The notes: a model not told the origin generated them from the letters alone. A stretch of DNA of 64,000 nt from Auriscalpium vulgare (GCA_019915015.1 JAHBBC010000031.1:124001-188000), one strand, 5' to 3'; counted from the first letter of the stretch, positions 33,251 through 46,900 are shown. Program-made: numbers and translations.

Positions 33251-36200
33251 TCAGTGCGTGGGCGAGACAACGCCCGCAACCTTCGCCCAGTAGTCAGCCG
33301 AAGCGGGCGTGTCGAGGTGCGCGAGCGACGGCGGCATCGGTGGCGCCTTATATGGCGACAGGCGCGGGGGCTCCGGGAGCGGATTCGTCTTGGATCGACG
33401 CGGCGGCGATGACTCGGGGGAGGATATGGTGGGTAAAGTGGAAATATCGGGGTACGAGCGCACGCCGCTGGGATATAGATAGGACGGGGCAGGCGCGGTG
33501 TGGCTTGCCGCGCCGTTGGAATAAATACCGGGCTGGGGGAAGGGGATCTGGTTCGACCCATAGCCCTGCCCGTGAAAGCCGGACTGCAGCTTGTACGACG
33601 TGTGCTGGGAGCCGTGCGGTCCCTGCCCATTCGTGAGCGTGCTCGAGCGCCTCGTGTCGCCGTTTGTACTCGAGCCATCTCCTATGGACTGAGTGTAAAC
33701 GACGTGTGCACCTTCCAAACCATAAGCCATACTCCTGCCTTTAAAAAGACGGTCCATCTCCCAGACTTCGCGCGCGCGGACGGCGTTGAGCTCGGCGGCA
33801 GACGCGATGTCAGACGTGGGGCGGTTCGACAGCGACGGACGGCGCTCGTGCGGTGCGCCGTTCGGAATACGGCTCGGCGGACGGGTGCTGCCCGCGTCGT
33901 CGACTGAACGGCGCTGAGATGTGGAGGTGGGCACGTGGCTGGACGGCCGGCTGGAAGCCTCGTCAACAGAGCGGCGGTGCTGCTCACGACTATCGCGACT
34001 GGACCGCTTCCGGGAGCTACCTTCTTTCGCGTGCGACCGCCGAGACTCAGTATGTCGAGCGGAATCGGCAGCGGAAGCACGGAATGCAGCCTGCGAAAAC
34101 ATCAGTATACGACAAGCACATTGATGTGTGTCACGCACTTGTTCAGTGGCCTCAGCCTTCTCGCGCTCCTCCCTCTCCCTTTCCATACGCCTACTCTCCC
34201 GCCTGCTGTCCTTGCTCCTCTTCGTCTCCTCTTTGGCCGGTTTGGTTCTCTTCGACGACTCGGCGCCGACGACTTCCCAATGCTCTCCTTGGGCTACGAT
34301 CGTCTCAACTGGCGACTGAACGTTGCCCGCAGATGGGCTCCGTACGAGTTTGAAGGTTTCTGTCTCGCGCCTTACAGAGCTTGAAGACTTGACATGTCGA
34401 CTGCCCCCCTTCGTCGGAGACAGCTCCCGGGACGATGGACGAGGAACTGGGCTCGATGCCTGCTGCTTGATAGGACTGGACGATGGGGGCTTCTCAGATG
34501 TGGTTGATGGAGGCGGGATGGAGCTGACCGGCTGGCGCGAGTGGGACGAGGGAATGGGCGTGATTACAGGTGAGGGCACTTGAGCATAGCCGGGGATCTG
34601 CACTGGAGCAAGGTATGGAGTCGGAGGGTTGACAATCATAGATGCTTTGGAAAGCGGAGAATCGTCAAGTGAGTGTGATGAAGCCAGAACATTAGCGACG
34701 GAAGAATGTAAGTAAGGGGATGGTGACGCGTGAAGGGTAGGAATTGTAGGAGATGGTTTCGCGATGATTGTGGGAGAGGGAGTATGTGACTGTGGCTGCA
34801 CATGAGGACTCAGCCGTGGGGACGATACTGATAGGCCTGTCTGTGGCGGGATGGAAACAGGGGAAGGCGCGGTTGGTGAAGTCGGCGACAGAGGTCCCGT
34901 AGTAGGAAGCTGCGCAGGCGATTCGACAACGGGCGCTGGCCCCGAGTCCTCAAGGGTGAACTTGGGAATCGGAAGGGTCTTCTCGTCACGGCCGCGCGAT
35001 GCTGTCGTACCCAGAATAGCGCCGTCTAGAGGTAGGGTGAGGCCTGCCACGACTGGAGAGTTGTCAGCCGTACTGGGTGCGTCAGGGTTGGCGATGGTCA
35101 GGCGCCCGATGGAGAACGGAGCCTCCAGAGACCCAACGGAATCCCTGCGTACTTCGGGCATCGAGAAAGGCTCGGATGGCGACATGGGCGCGAGCTCTGG
35201 CGGCCCCTGCTCTGCGGGCGCGAATGCTGGTACGCCTTTGCTCGTGTCTGTACTCTGCCTGGAATGTACAGGGGGCTTCTCCGGCGACGCCTCACGTACA
35301 GGTGCAGACAGCGGGCGGCGGTTCATCTCCGCTGCCTTCTCGGGGCTAGGGCGTCGTGCCAGTCGTCGGCGGCATCCACGCTTGGCTCCCGACTGTGACC
35401 ACGGGTCCCTCGGCGCATGACGCTGAACCGTCTGGCAAACCTGACCAAGACACTACCCCGCTTTTGCTTTTTCTCAGTGTTGGCGATAGAGATAGAGGTC
35501 GACATTGGGATCGATGAGGTGGACGCAGACTTGGGCACAAAGATAGGAGGAGTTGACAATAGCGACGGTTTGCGCGCGATGGGCTTGACGGACGATGTCA
35601 TATTGATTATGGCGTCCACAGGTGTGGTCGGTGCTGACGTTGTCTGGCGAGCAGATTCGTCCTTCGCTTGGCCACCGAAGACACCACTAAATGGCTTCCG
35701 TGTTTTCGTCATTTTACGCGTCACCGGAGGTGGTCCTTCTGACGTCGGTGTGGTCTGGGTCTGCAAATGCACAGCAGAAGTGGATTGTGACAGAGGCGAA
35801 GGGGTGGTCGTCTTGTGGCGCGAACCGCCATTCAAACTCGACATGCGAGAGCGAGGCGGGTGCCGAGTCTGCTGCACGAGTTCATTTAGTTCATGACGCG
35901 CGAAGAGCGCGCTGCTTGCGCTCACCTCGGGGCTGTCTGGTGACACTGCTGTAACGGGACTCCGCTCTCCCGTCAATCCCATCCCATCGTACGGCGATGT
36001 ATGGTGCCAGTTGGTTCCCCACGGGTCCGAGACATCGAGAAGGTCAACATTGTCCTGGGGCGAGACGGCCGACGGTTTGCGGGAGCGGGTCTTACCTGAC
36101 CCGTCCGGTATGCGAACCTGTGAGGATTCAGGTGTGGGAAGAGGGGTGCCGGAGGGTGTACGGCTGGGTGGGGGAACCCAGTCGACGTGGTCGGCGGCCA

Positions 36201-36790
36201 TGGGGGGGAAGGACGGTGAGAAAACCGACGACGGGCGGGCGCCAGCAGATTCCGGTTTGAGATGTACATTCTTGTAGACACGGGGCCCGACGGGGTTGTG
36301 GATGGGATATCTTGCGCGGAATTGGTGAGCGGTCGCGCTGGCCCACTCTCCCTCCTTGTTGAACCACGACGGAAGATCCTTGAGGGGCTCTGGAATGATG
36401 GAGGGGGCGACCTGGGTGAAAGAGTCCCTGGACTGCACGCGAGAGAGGGTGTCGGTGAAGTCATCTGCGAGCGACTGCTGGTCGACGGAGCGGAGGCTCT
36501 TTGGGTGGGAGACGGTGAGGGATTCCGAGGTGCTGGAGCGCTTTGGGTGTTTGCGGGAGAACAGAGACTTGCGTGTCCTCGCCGGCTTTGTCGGCGATGG
36601 CGAGTCTCTTGTTTCCATGTGAGGGGGAGTCAGAGAGCGAGCATCCGGGGTGGATGAGGCCGATTCAAAGCCACCTTGCGACTGCAAGCGTTGACGTTGA
36701 GTTTCCATCACCTCGCCTAGCCGGCGCCTAGCCACTCACCTCCTCAAACGGCTCGAGGCCGAACACCTGCGTCCGCCAGTTCTCCTCCAT
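33251..36790 (-). CDS. Unknown large disordered Ser/Pro-rich protein
   Basis: I do not recognise this gene. It probably starts MEENWRTQVFGLEPFEE (ATG at 36790), then after a very short or unusual junction METQRQRLQSQGG. Ordered-looking parts are PSWFNKEGEWASATAHQFRARYPIHNPVGPRVYKNVHLKP and RGSVLVRFARRFSVMRR. The frame changes between 35450 and 35340; an intron from a gtttgc donor near 35443 to the acceptor ccctag near 35355 would join LV to SPEKAAEMNRRPLSAP. Another intron near 34090-34140 precedes AAFRASAADSARH. A basic coiled-coil stretch (SKRTKPAKEETKRSKDSRRESRRMEREREEREKAEATEQ) precedes a tail that ends YWAKVAGVVSPTH. About 1,100 residues. A scaffold role is only a guess. Confidence 0.65.
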
Positions 36791-37476
36791 GCTCCTTGAT
36801 GCTCGTTCTGCGCTGCGCTGGTGGCCGTTGCTGCAACAATAGCTCTCAACACCTTCGTCATTCTGCGCGCCCATTTTGGCACTGCTTCCGTCACAAGACT
36901 CTCCCACCAACACTAGAGGCTAGTAGAGCTCTGGCCAGCGGTCTCATTCACTTGTTGTTGCCCGCAGCACTCGTCACAGACAGCTGCAGACCGGGCCAGA
37001 TCCGCCGAACGCATGGTCGCAGCGCGGTCCAGCTGCTCCCAGCTGCTCCTCATTTCCCCGGGCGGCCTCGTTGCCTTCTCCCCAGCCGGTCTTTCGAAAG
37101 CTCCTGATCAGTTCCAGCTGTCAACCGCAGGATTTCTCTTGGCAGGATCGGCACCCACGACCTATCAAGCGTGTTTCCACGCTAATATTGCAGCCTCGGG
37201 TACCTGTACCACACTTATCTGGATACCGATGTGCTACGGAGCCAGGATAGGCGTTGGGGAGCTATCGATGTGATTATCCTCGCTCGAGCGTCATATACTG
37301 TAGTGGCCCACACCCGTTATTCGACGGATGGGAGAGTAGCCGGATGACATGCACTGCAGGCTGCAGCGTCAGGGGCAGGGACCCGTGTCCAATCAAGCTT
37401 CCATGCACCAGAAGGTTATAACGTAGCCGTGCATGACCTGGAGGGCTTGGTGAAATACGGAGAGGCAGACAGAGAA
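36791..37476. other. Intergenic, no gene seen
   Basis: This spacer carries the promoter of the large disordered protein and the 3' flank of SF3a2. The short frames here lack family resemblance. Confidence 0.5.
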
Positions 37477-38366
37477 TTACTGGTACATCCGGAACATGAA
37501 CTGGAAGCTGTACTGCTTGGTGTCCGGATCCCAGTGTGACCAATTCCAGTATCCAGCATCCTCAGACTCGTCCTCAATCTCGCGAGCCGGGATCCGGAAC
37601 GCAATCGTCTCGTAAGGCTCGGCAGCCACCTAGAGCAAACAAAGGTTGAGCATCACGGTTCAAGAGTGAATTCCCAGATGCCTACTATGAGGTACTGATA
37701 TGCCTTGTTGGGTGGCTCCCTCTTCTGCTCCCATGCACTCATGAAACGCCTCCGAGGCGTGACGCCGGGCTTGATCTGGGGAAGGTGGACTTGTACCATC
37801 ATGCCCTCTCGCCCAGTGTCCCGGTCGCGCACCTTGGTGACACGGTAGCCGGGGCGGCCAATTTTGAGGAAGACTTTGCGCTGGACGCTTTGCTGCTGAG
37901 GCGCCACCTGCAGTTGGTTGTCCTTCATGTCGCGCGCCGCGCGACGGGCGAGATTCGTCTGGTGCTTCTTACCCTGCGTGTGAGCGAGGTAGGACCCCTC
38001 ATTGGTATGGAGTGTCAAGCAGAGACGGCATTCGAGAGAGCCGAGGTGGTTGCGAAGGATGTAAGGGTCCTAAAAGCGGGGGAGCGACCCGTGTTGAACG
38101 TTATACTCGTAAGAGAATATGACTGAGACGAACCTTGGCCAAGTCGATCGTCTCGAGAGCAAGCTTACGCAGACGTTCTCTCCTGTCGACGTTGCTTTCG
38201 GACGCACCGGCAACACCACCACCACCGAACTTGGAGCCCACGCGATTCTGGCAAAAACAGTATGTCAGAGGCTTCCTGGCAACTGCAAGAGACCAGCACA
38301 CCTGGTAGTCTAAATAGTGTGTTGTTAAGTGGCTGTATCCAGCAATATTTTGTGCGACTCACCCAT
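37477..38366 (-). CDS. PRP11: Splicing factor 3a subunit 2 (Prp11/SF3a66)
   Basis: The product is a U2 snRNP component needed for prespliceosome assembly. The N-terminus MDYQNRVGSKFGGGGVAG is spread over three exons: ATGG (38363-38366), the 8-nt exon ACTACCAG (38302-38309), and an exon starting AATCGCGTG near 38247. Next come ERLRKLALETIDLAKDPYILRNHLGSLECRLCLTLHTNEGSYLAHTQGKKHQTNLARRAA, a matrin-type C2H2 zinc finger (C-x2-C-x12-H-x5-H). Then come KVFLKIGRPGYRVTKVRD, QIKPGVTPRRRFMSAWEQKREPPNKAYQYL and ETIAFRIPAREIEDES...YWNWSHWDPDTKQYSFQFMFRMYQ. It lacks the Pro-rich C-terminal repeats of animal SF3a66, as fungal versions do. The start lies 188 nt from divergent RRP5. Confidence 0.95.
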
Positions 38367-38554
38367 TCTGATCCAGCGAGACGGCAGTGAGGACCAAACG
38401 ACCGACTCGCGACTCGAGCGACGCGAGCTGCTTAGGTACGCATCCAGCGGATCTCAGATCCGGCGGCCCGGTCCAAGATTTTTCGCTGTCGATTCACGCG
38501 ACAGAGGACGTCTCTACCCTACCACAGTCCTCCTGGCTCTGAAATACAGCCAGC

Positions 38555-41500
38555 ATGTCGAAGGGCGCGTCACCGAAGAAACGGCAACTGGAGGACACCG
38601 CAGCTGTCCCCAAGGCCAAAAAGGCCAAGCTCGCGCCGAAGGGAGAGGGTAAAAAGGACAAATCGTCGCGGCCTGAGAAGACACCGAAGAATACGACAAG
38701 TGTGGTAGCGGAAGAGATCGACTTTCCCCGCGGTGGTGGGACCAGCTACACGCCGCTGGAAGTCAAGACTATCCGAGCAGAGGCAGTGAAGGAGGCCGAC
38801 GAAGAACTCTTCAAGGTACGTCTGGGCTCATGCCTGCTATCCTCTGTAGCTTCTCAAACTCAGTAGGAGAACAATGCAGCACAGAAGGGGAAGAAACTGC
38901 GGAGAAAGTCGGAGGTAAAGGGCAAGGCGAAGGCCGTCGAGGACGGCGGCAAAGGCGACGCAGTGCGCGTTGAGCATCTCAACTATAAGGTGCGTGTTTT
39001 GGTCTTAACATCATTGGTTCTCCGTATGTGACCTCGCTGCAGCGTATTTCGGTCGGCATGAAAATCATGGGACAGATCCTGTCCATCCAACCTCTCGCGC
39101 TCGTCGTCTCTCTCCCGAACCAGCTCTTGGGCCACATACCTATCACCCAGATATCGACGGAACTTACACGCGCTTTGGAATCGATGGACATGGATTCTGA
39201 TGACCAGTCAGATGCAGAAAGGGAGGAGGAGGAGGAGACAGTGAAGCCATCACGGGTCCCGGACCTGCAGGATATCTTCAGCACTGGGCAATATGTCCGG
39301 TGCGTAGTTTCAGCTGTACATGCACCCGGTGCAGCCGGCGCGGCGTCAGGTATGGGTCGTGGCAGAGACGAAGCCGAACGGGCCAGTCGGAGGGTGGAAT
39401 TGAGCCTAGTTCCCGAGCAAGTGAACGTAGGTGTTGCGAAAATGGACCTGAAGCCAGGATTTGTAGGCTTCTCACCACGCTATCTCCTTCACTCCTGAAC
39501 TCATCCATTACTTCTAGACACTCTCATGTGCCGTCGCCAGTGTTGAAGACCACGGGTATATCTTGACACTTGGCGTACCGGACGTCTCCGGTTTCCTCTC
39601 ATTCAAAGATGCCCAAAAAGTCTACCAAGCTGACTCAAGACTGCACTTAGGTCGACTACTTGATGTTGCTGTCTCGAAGCTGTCGAGCAATGGTCGGACA
39701 TGCAATGTCACGTTAGCTCCCAACAGCGTTCGTGCATCCTCTGTAAGACCGAGATCATTCGACCACCTTCTTTCACTCACAAAATGGTGATCCATAGCTC
39801 AGCGAAGTGTCCACTGTAACGTCTGTCCTACCGGAGAGCTAGTGCAATGCCTCATCACCGCCATCTCATCATTGGGACTCAACGTCCAGGTCCTGGGGTT
39901 CTTCGACGGCACTATCGACGAGTATCATCTTCCACCAGGTGACTTCACGGAGAACTTCAAGCCTGCGCAAAAAGTCAAGGCTCGGGTTTTATATGAGGTT
40001 CCGGGATCCTCGCCACCGCGTTTTGCGCTCTCGCTGGCCGAGCACATCGTGAACTTCCGATCCAAGGCTGTTCCTGTTGAAGGTAAAGACGGACCTCTCA
40101 TACAGGAGGCTTATCCTGTCGGCACGATCCTCGAAGGGGTTAAAGTGGTCGCTGTGGAGAGCGAACGTGGGTTGTCAGTCGAGGTACAACCTGGCGTCCG
40201 AGGATTTGTGCATGTCAGTCGCCTTTGTTCGTACTTATTTCAACGCTGACTCTGAAGACCTTCCTGTAGATATCTCATGTCTCCGATGACCATGTCCCTT
40301 CATTATCACCGTCCTCCGGCTCATGGAAAGTCAATACGTCCCACCGAGTCCGCGTGACAGGGTATATCGTATTTGACGGCCTTCTACAGCTGTCCATGCG
40401 GCAGTCGGTATTGGAGCAGAAATTTCTCCAGGTGTCAGACGTGAATGTGGGCGAGGTTATCAAAGGCACTGTCAAGCGGCTCGCAGACTCTGCCTTGTTC
40501 GTGTCGATTTCCGGCAACGTGGACGGCGTAGTCTTCCCAAATCACTACGCGGACATCACCCTTAAGCAGCCGCAGAAACGTTTCAAGCCTGGAGCTAGCA
40601 TAAAGTGTCGCGTACGTACCTTTCTTCCAAGAAGTATAGAAACACTAATTTAGCTATATCTTAGGTCCTTACTGTTGACCCCGAGCGAAGGCGCGTAGCT
40701 CTTACGGCGAAGAAGACACTCGTAGAATCGGACCTGCCCATTATATCTCAGTTCGAAGACGCCAAAGTCGGTGTAGTAACACACGCGGTGGTGTTTCGCG
40801 TCTCCGAGAGGCGTCTACAGATCGAGTTCTTTAACAATATCAAAGGGTCTGTCCCTTTAAAAGAGGCAAGGTACCTTGCACCCTTTTGTTTCTGGTGCCC
40901 GCATTGACATTCTACACAGCGAGGCATTGGTCGGCCCCCTCTCAAACTCGTTCTCTGTCGGAAAACCGGTCAAAGTTCGCATCATCGCGGTGCACCTCGA
41001 GGATCATAATATCACTGCCAGTATCCGACAAGCTTCTGCGACTTTTGACGCAGGCATTGCGGACATCAGCGGAGTAGAAATCGGCAGCACTGTAGAGGGT
41101 GTCGTCTCCGAGGTTCACAAGGAGAACGCTATTCTGACCCTGCAGCCCACGCAAATCCGCGCACTGATTTCGCTCAAGAATCTGGCCAATCAGCGCAGCG
41201 TGCCCGTCGCGCAGCTGCGTGGGTCGCTGAAGGTCGGCGAGGCACTCGGCGAGCTTGTTGTGGTGACGCGTAGTCCGGAGAAGGGCTTTGTGATTGTCGC
41301 CAACCGCCCGAAGACGAAGCCCGCTCTCGAGCACAAGCAGGCCCTCACTCTGGACACTATCACGGTTGGTCAGATCGTGGGAGGTCGCGTGCTACGGCAG
41401 CACAGGAAGGGCACGCTCGTGAAGCTGTCCTCTCAGATCTCAGGCACCCTCCACCCTGCTGATGCGTCTGACGACTACGAAACCGGCACGCCGTTCCCGA

Positions 41501-43753
41501 ACATCGACACCATCGTCAGGGCCGCCGTACTAGCAATTGACATAGAGAAGAAGCATCTCACGCTTTCCACTCGGCCGTCGAGGCTTCGCCTTGACGAGAA
41601 ATCTCCAGTCGTCGACAGGGAAATTGCACAAATTGCCGATTTGAAGCCGGGTGAGACAGTTCGAGGCTTTGTTAAGAGCATCGCCGAGCACGGCTTGTTC
41701 GTGACACTCGGGAGAGCCGTTGATGCCCGCGTCCAGATCAAAGAGCTCTTTGACGAGGTTCGTGCTTTGACTTAGGGCGTTGACAGATTCTGAATACACC
41801 TACAGTACGTCAAGGAATGGAAACCGCGCTTTCAGGTCAACCAGCTGGTGAAAGGACGCATCCTCAGGTATTTCATCGCCTACATGGGCATTGTACACGC
41901 CCGCTGATTAATTGTAGCGTCGATCCAGAGAAGAAGCAAGTCGAGATGACATTCCGTTCCGGCGACCTATCAAGAAAGGCAGCAGAACAGTCTCTTACTT
42001 TAGCAGACTTCCACGAGGGCGAGAAAATTGACGGACGGGTCAAGAAGGTTGAAGACTACGGGCTGTTCGTCGAAATCGTCGGCTCTAAAGTTTCTGGCTT
42101 GTGCCACAAGTCTGAGGTCCGTCATTGAATGTTCTTGATTGGGCGAATTCGAAGATGACACCTCACTTTGCAGCTGTCTGACAACAAGAATGCGGACATC
42201 ACCCTAGCGTTGCGGAGCTTCCGGGAGGGCGACCGCGTTAGGGCAATCATCCTGTCCATCGACACAGAGAAGCGGCGTATTGCTTTTGGCCTCAAGCCGT
42301 CTTACTTCTCAGACGAGAACCTCGAGCCCGAAGAAGATGAATTAGAGGGAGATAAGGAGAATGCGGAACCTCTAGGTGTCGTCGATGATGCGGACATGGC
42401 TGACGTGCCAGGAGACGATGGATCAGAGGCTGAGGCATCGCCCTCAGAACCAGAAGACGATTCAGATGTAGAACCCATGGCTGTCGATCTCGAGCCCGTG
42501 TCGAGACTTACCACGTCGAAACCTGCTCTCCTCCCAGTGCCGTCTCTGAAACTCCAAGGTGGCTTCCAATGGACGGGTGGCTATATGGAGCAAGACGACG
42601 CCTCTGGCTCGGAGTCGTCGGACGATAGTGACGCTGACGACACGACTGGAAAGAAGAGGAGGAAGAAGCGCAAAGGGATCGAGCTCGACCTTACCGCCGA
42701 CATGCACTCGAAGATGCCGGAATCCAACAATGACTTCGAGCGTGTGCTGCTCGGATCACCCAATTCATCGTATCTGTGGATCCAATATATGTCCTTCCAG
42801 CTCCAACTTTCTGAAGTCGACAAGGCGCGTGAGATCGCGAAACGAGCATTGAAGACGATCAACTTCCGTGAGGAGAAGGAGAAGCTCAACGTCTGGATTG
42901 CCCTTTTGAACCTCGAGAACATCTACGGCACCGAGGAGTCGCTGGATGCCGCGTTCAAGGATGCAGCACGACATTGCGACTCGAAGACCGTACATCTGCG
43001 CCTGGCGGCGATCTTGGACCAGGCAGAGAAGTTTGACGTAAGTTTGACCGTGCCGTCGACGGGACGCAGCTGAACGCGCTCGCTTGACAGAAAGCACAAG
43101 AGCAGTACAAGAAGACGTGCAAAAAGTTCAGCCACTCCTCGAAAGTCTGGACACTCTTCGGCGAGTTCTATCTCAGACGAGGGGACATCGAGGAAGCCCG
43201 GAAGCTGCTCCCGCGCAGCTTGCAGAGCCTTGAGAAGCGCAAACGTACGTCTTTGTACCTGCGAGCCCCCATATTGGTCGGTCTTTGACGGTTTCCCACA
43301 GACCTGAAGACTATCTCCAAATTTGCCCAACTCGAATACAAGTTAGGCGATCCTGAACGTGGGAAGACGATATTCGAGGGCATCATCGACTCGCACCCGA
43401 AACGCTGGGATCTATGGTCCATCTACATCGACATGGAGGCTGCTCAGAAGGATATTCAGAGCATACGGCACGTCTTGTATGCCCATTTCCCGCTAATGTG
43501 TTTACTGAATGCTCCTCTTTAGAAGTATATTCGACCGGGTCCTCGCTCGAAAGATGACGAGCCATAAGGCGAAGTGAGTACTTCCAGGCGGTGCTCAGCG
43601 CATTCACTGACGCCGCATACTAGATCATTCTTCAAGAAGTGGCTCAGCCTGGAGCGGAAGATCGGCGACGAGGACGGCGCCGAAGCCGTGAAGGCAAAAG
43701 CCGTCGAATGGACAAGACGAGCAGCTGGTGCTCCCGTAGACGAAGGCACATAG
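38555..43753 (+). CDS. RRP5: rRNA biogenesis protein Rrp5 (S1 and HAT repeats)
   Basis: A nucleolar factor required for both 18S and 5.8S rRNA maturation. The basic N-terminus (MSKGASPKKRQLEDTAAVPKAKKAKL) and DFPRGGGTSYTPLEVKTIRAEA are typical. Many S1 RNA-binding domains follow, for example KRISVGMKIMGQILSIQPLALVVSLPNQLLGHIPITQIS, PVGTILEGVKVVAVESERGLSVEVQPGVRGFVHISHVSD, VGQIVGGRVLRQHRKGTLVKLS and EKIDGRVKKVEDYGLFVEIVGSKVSGLCHKSE. An acidic linker (near 42310-42480) precedes HAT/TPR-like repeats (NDFERVLLGSPNSSYLWIQYMSFQLQLSEVDKAREIAKRAL, SKVWTLFGEFYLRRGDIEEARKLLPRSL, DLWSIYIDMEAAQ). It ends AGAPVDEGT. More than ten introns; the frame looks intact. Confidence 0.95.
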
Positions 43754-43962
43754 TGTTCAATGCATGATTGCATTCAGGCCATATGCTAGGAGTATATATA
43801 TGCAAATATACCAAACGATGTCGCGAAAGCAAGAGAAATAAGTAGAGTAAAGAGGTGATAGCGCCAAACGAGTGTGAGCGACAGCAGCAGCAATGAGTCG
43901 TAATCAATAGGGTATCTGCAACGAAGGAAACAAATAAGGACAATAGAAATCAAGAACGACCG

Positions 43963-46900
43963 TTACGAGCGCGATCGGACACGCTCGTGGCCGGAAGGAA
44001 ATGCATGGGATTCGAACTCGCTCAGCGGTCGTCGGCTACTCAGAGAGTTTAGCTGCCGTTGCCAGTCGCTGAAGTCCGCGCCCGTCGACAACCGGTCGTT
44101 GTAGCCCAGCCCGTCCGAGCTCGAGTTGCTCACGGGACGGTCGGACACAGATATGCCGGATATCGGGCGATCGCGGTTGAACGCTGGTTGGTCGTCCTCG
44201 AGGAGGAGCCCGATCTTGTGGGACAGCTGCTCGTTCTCTCTCCTCAGGTGGTTGTTTTCGTTGCTGATCTTCTCTAGCAATGTTTCGTCCTGCGCCCCGC
44301 GTGCGATGACCAGCGAGGACTGCAGCCGCTCCACATCCTGCTCCAGCTCCTCGACGCGAGAGAGGCGTTCGTTCGCTTCGCGCTGCGCGGCGATGAGGTT
44401 GTCCCGCATGTGGCCGAGATCCTTCTCCAGAGAGTCTATGCGCAGGCGGAAGTCCTTGTTCTCGTTGGACAGGCGTTGCGACTGGCGTTGGCTGTCGATG
44501 AGCTGGCTCCGCAGGGTCTCGGAGACGCGCGAATCATCCGACAACGGTGTCCCGCGACCATTGACACGATTCCGCGAGCTAGACTCTGTGCCGGACGTGC
44601 TCCGAAGAGACTCGACTTCTGACAAAAGCCCCGTATTGAGCGACTTTTGCTTCATCAGCTCGTCTTTCATCCTTCGATTCAGCCGTTCGGTCTCCCTGCA
44701 ATGAATCGCATTAGACCTATCATCAGTCAGAACCACGAACGTCACTTACTTCACAAGCTGTACCGCAAGGCGATAGTCGTCCTCAAGCTGCTGCATCCGC
44801 GACTTGTAGTTGCGCTCCACCTCCTCGACCTTGCGCTCCGCCTCGGCGGCACGCGTATCGCTCGAGTAGCTGTCGTCACCGTTGCGCACCAGTGCGGGAC
44901 TTTGGGTACTCCGCAGGCGATCGAGCTGGTTCGAAATGACCGAGACTTGGGCCTCGGCGTCGCGCTTCTGGCGGACGACGCTCTCCAACTCGCGCTCCGT
45001 CTTCTCCTGCAGACGGCCGAACTGCGCGAGCTTCGTCTCGAGCTCCGCGACGCGCGACATCTGCTCGTCCGACTTGGCGGGCAGCCCGTCGTTGTCGAGC
45101 ACGATATCGTTCTCCGCGAGGTAGTTGCGCAGCATGTCCAGGCGTAGCTCTGCGTCCGCAGCGTCTTTCGACTTCTGCTTGTACTCCGCGTCGCGCACCG
45201 CGAGGTCCTTGCGCATGCGCCCCGTCTCCGCGACCGCGTTCCCGAGCTGCGTGCGCAGCCCTACGATCTGTGAGCGCAGAGACAGCGCCTCGGCATCGCC
45301 CCCGCGCGCCTGGCGCCGCTCCTGCGTGAGCTCCGCGTGCGCGTCGTCGAGGCGCTGGGTCGCGTCCTTCAGCATCACGCGTAACGATGCAACTTCCGCC
45401 TCCATCGCCTGCACCTTCTCCATGTGCCCGCGCGTAAGGCGGTCCTCGTCCGTCTTGAGGTCGCGGTGCGTGTCGAGCAGCTCGCCAAGTCCCGTCGTCG
45501 TCAGCGCGCGGAACGCGTCTGCCTCCTCGCGCGACTTGGCCCACGAGTTCTCGACGTCCGCGAGTCGCATGCGGATCGACTCCACCTCCGATACGCGCGA
45601 CTCAAGCTCACCGCGCAGCTCCGCTAGCTCAACCTCGTACTGCTGGATCTGCTCGCGCGCGCGCTGGTTCTGGTCGTCCACCTCGCTCGAGCGGTTCGTT
45701 GCTGTCTGTAGAGCTGTACGCGTCTGCTCCAGCGCACGCACATGCTGGTCACGCGACAACAGCAGCTCGTCGACCTGCGCCTGCAGGTTCGCCAAATCCG
45801 CGTCCTTCTGCTCGATGGCCGACGTCTGGGCGAGTAGCCGGTCCGCGTGCTCGCGCAGCGCTGCGTCGAGTTGGGCGTGTTGTTCCTGTACATCCGAGTG
45901 GTCGCGTAGCACGCGCACATGTGTTGACTCTAGGATCGTTGTGCGCTGGGCCACCTCGCGCGCCTGCGCCTCCGTCTGCTCGAGTAGCGAGCTCTTCAGT
46001 GCAAGCGATTCCGTTAGCTCTGCAACGCGGCGATCCTGACTCGCCCGCTCCCCAAGCGCGGCAGCGAGCTGGCGCTCGAGCTCGGCCAGGCGCTCACGCT
46101 CTAGACGCGCGACGCCGTCCTCCGCCGACGCCTCGAGCGCGGCAAGCTTAGCGCGGTAGTACGCGGCCTCCTGCACCGCGGACGACCGCTGTCGCTCGGC
46201 CTCGCTGATCCGCTCTGAGGCACTCCGTGCCTGGTCGACGATGCTGGCCTGCAAAGATTGCGTTTTGGCTAGAGTTTCGGCTACGCTGAGCGCTGATATC
46301 ACGTACCTGTATCCGCGCACGAAGCTGCTTCAGGCTCACTACTGTGTCTGCAAACTTCGACGGACTCCCCTCGAGGTCTTGCAGCGCGTCCTCCGGCGCG
46401 TCATCCACGGCGTCGGCGTAGATGAAACCCGAGCGCGACGCCTGCATCAGCGCGGCCTTCATCCAGCTCGCCTTGTGCTTCATCGAGTCCACCTCCGACT
46501 CCTTCTCCTTCAAATCGCGTATCAGGTCCGCCGTAACGTTCCCCGTCGAGCCAGGCTTCGCGCCGTGCGATGCGAATCCGTTCACAACGGGCGCAGACAC
46601 CGGGCTCGGCTGGCCAACCTCGGGTGACTTGACGCGGTCCACCAGCGGCGACGCGCTGCGTGTGTTGGTCTTGGTCAAAGCGGCGCCGATGCTTGCAATG
46701 CTTACGGGGCCCGTTGGAGAAGCGCGGCCTGCAGGACTTCGTGCACGGCTGAACTGCTCGGGCGAAAGTGCGCGGTCGCGGATGTACGACTCGGACGCGG
46801 AGATGTCACCCTCGTCGGTGAGCAGATCGTCACCGTCGCGAGGGGGCCGGACCGGGCCCTTGCCCTTCGCGCTCCCGTTCGCGGTCGGATAGACCTGGGA

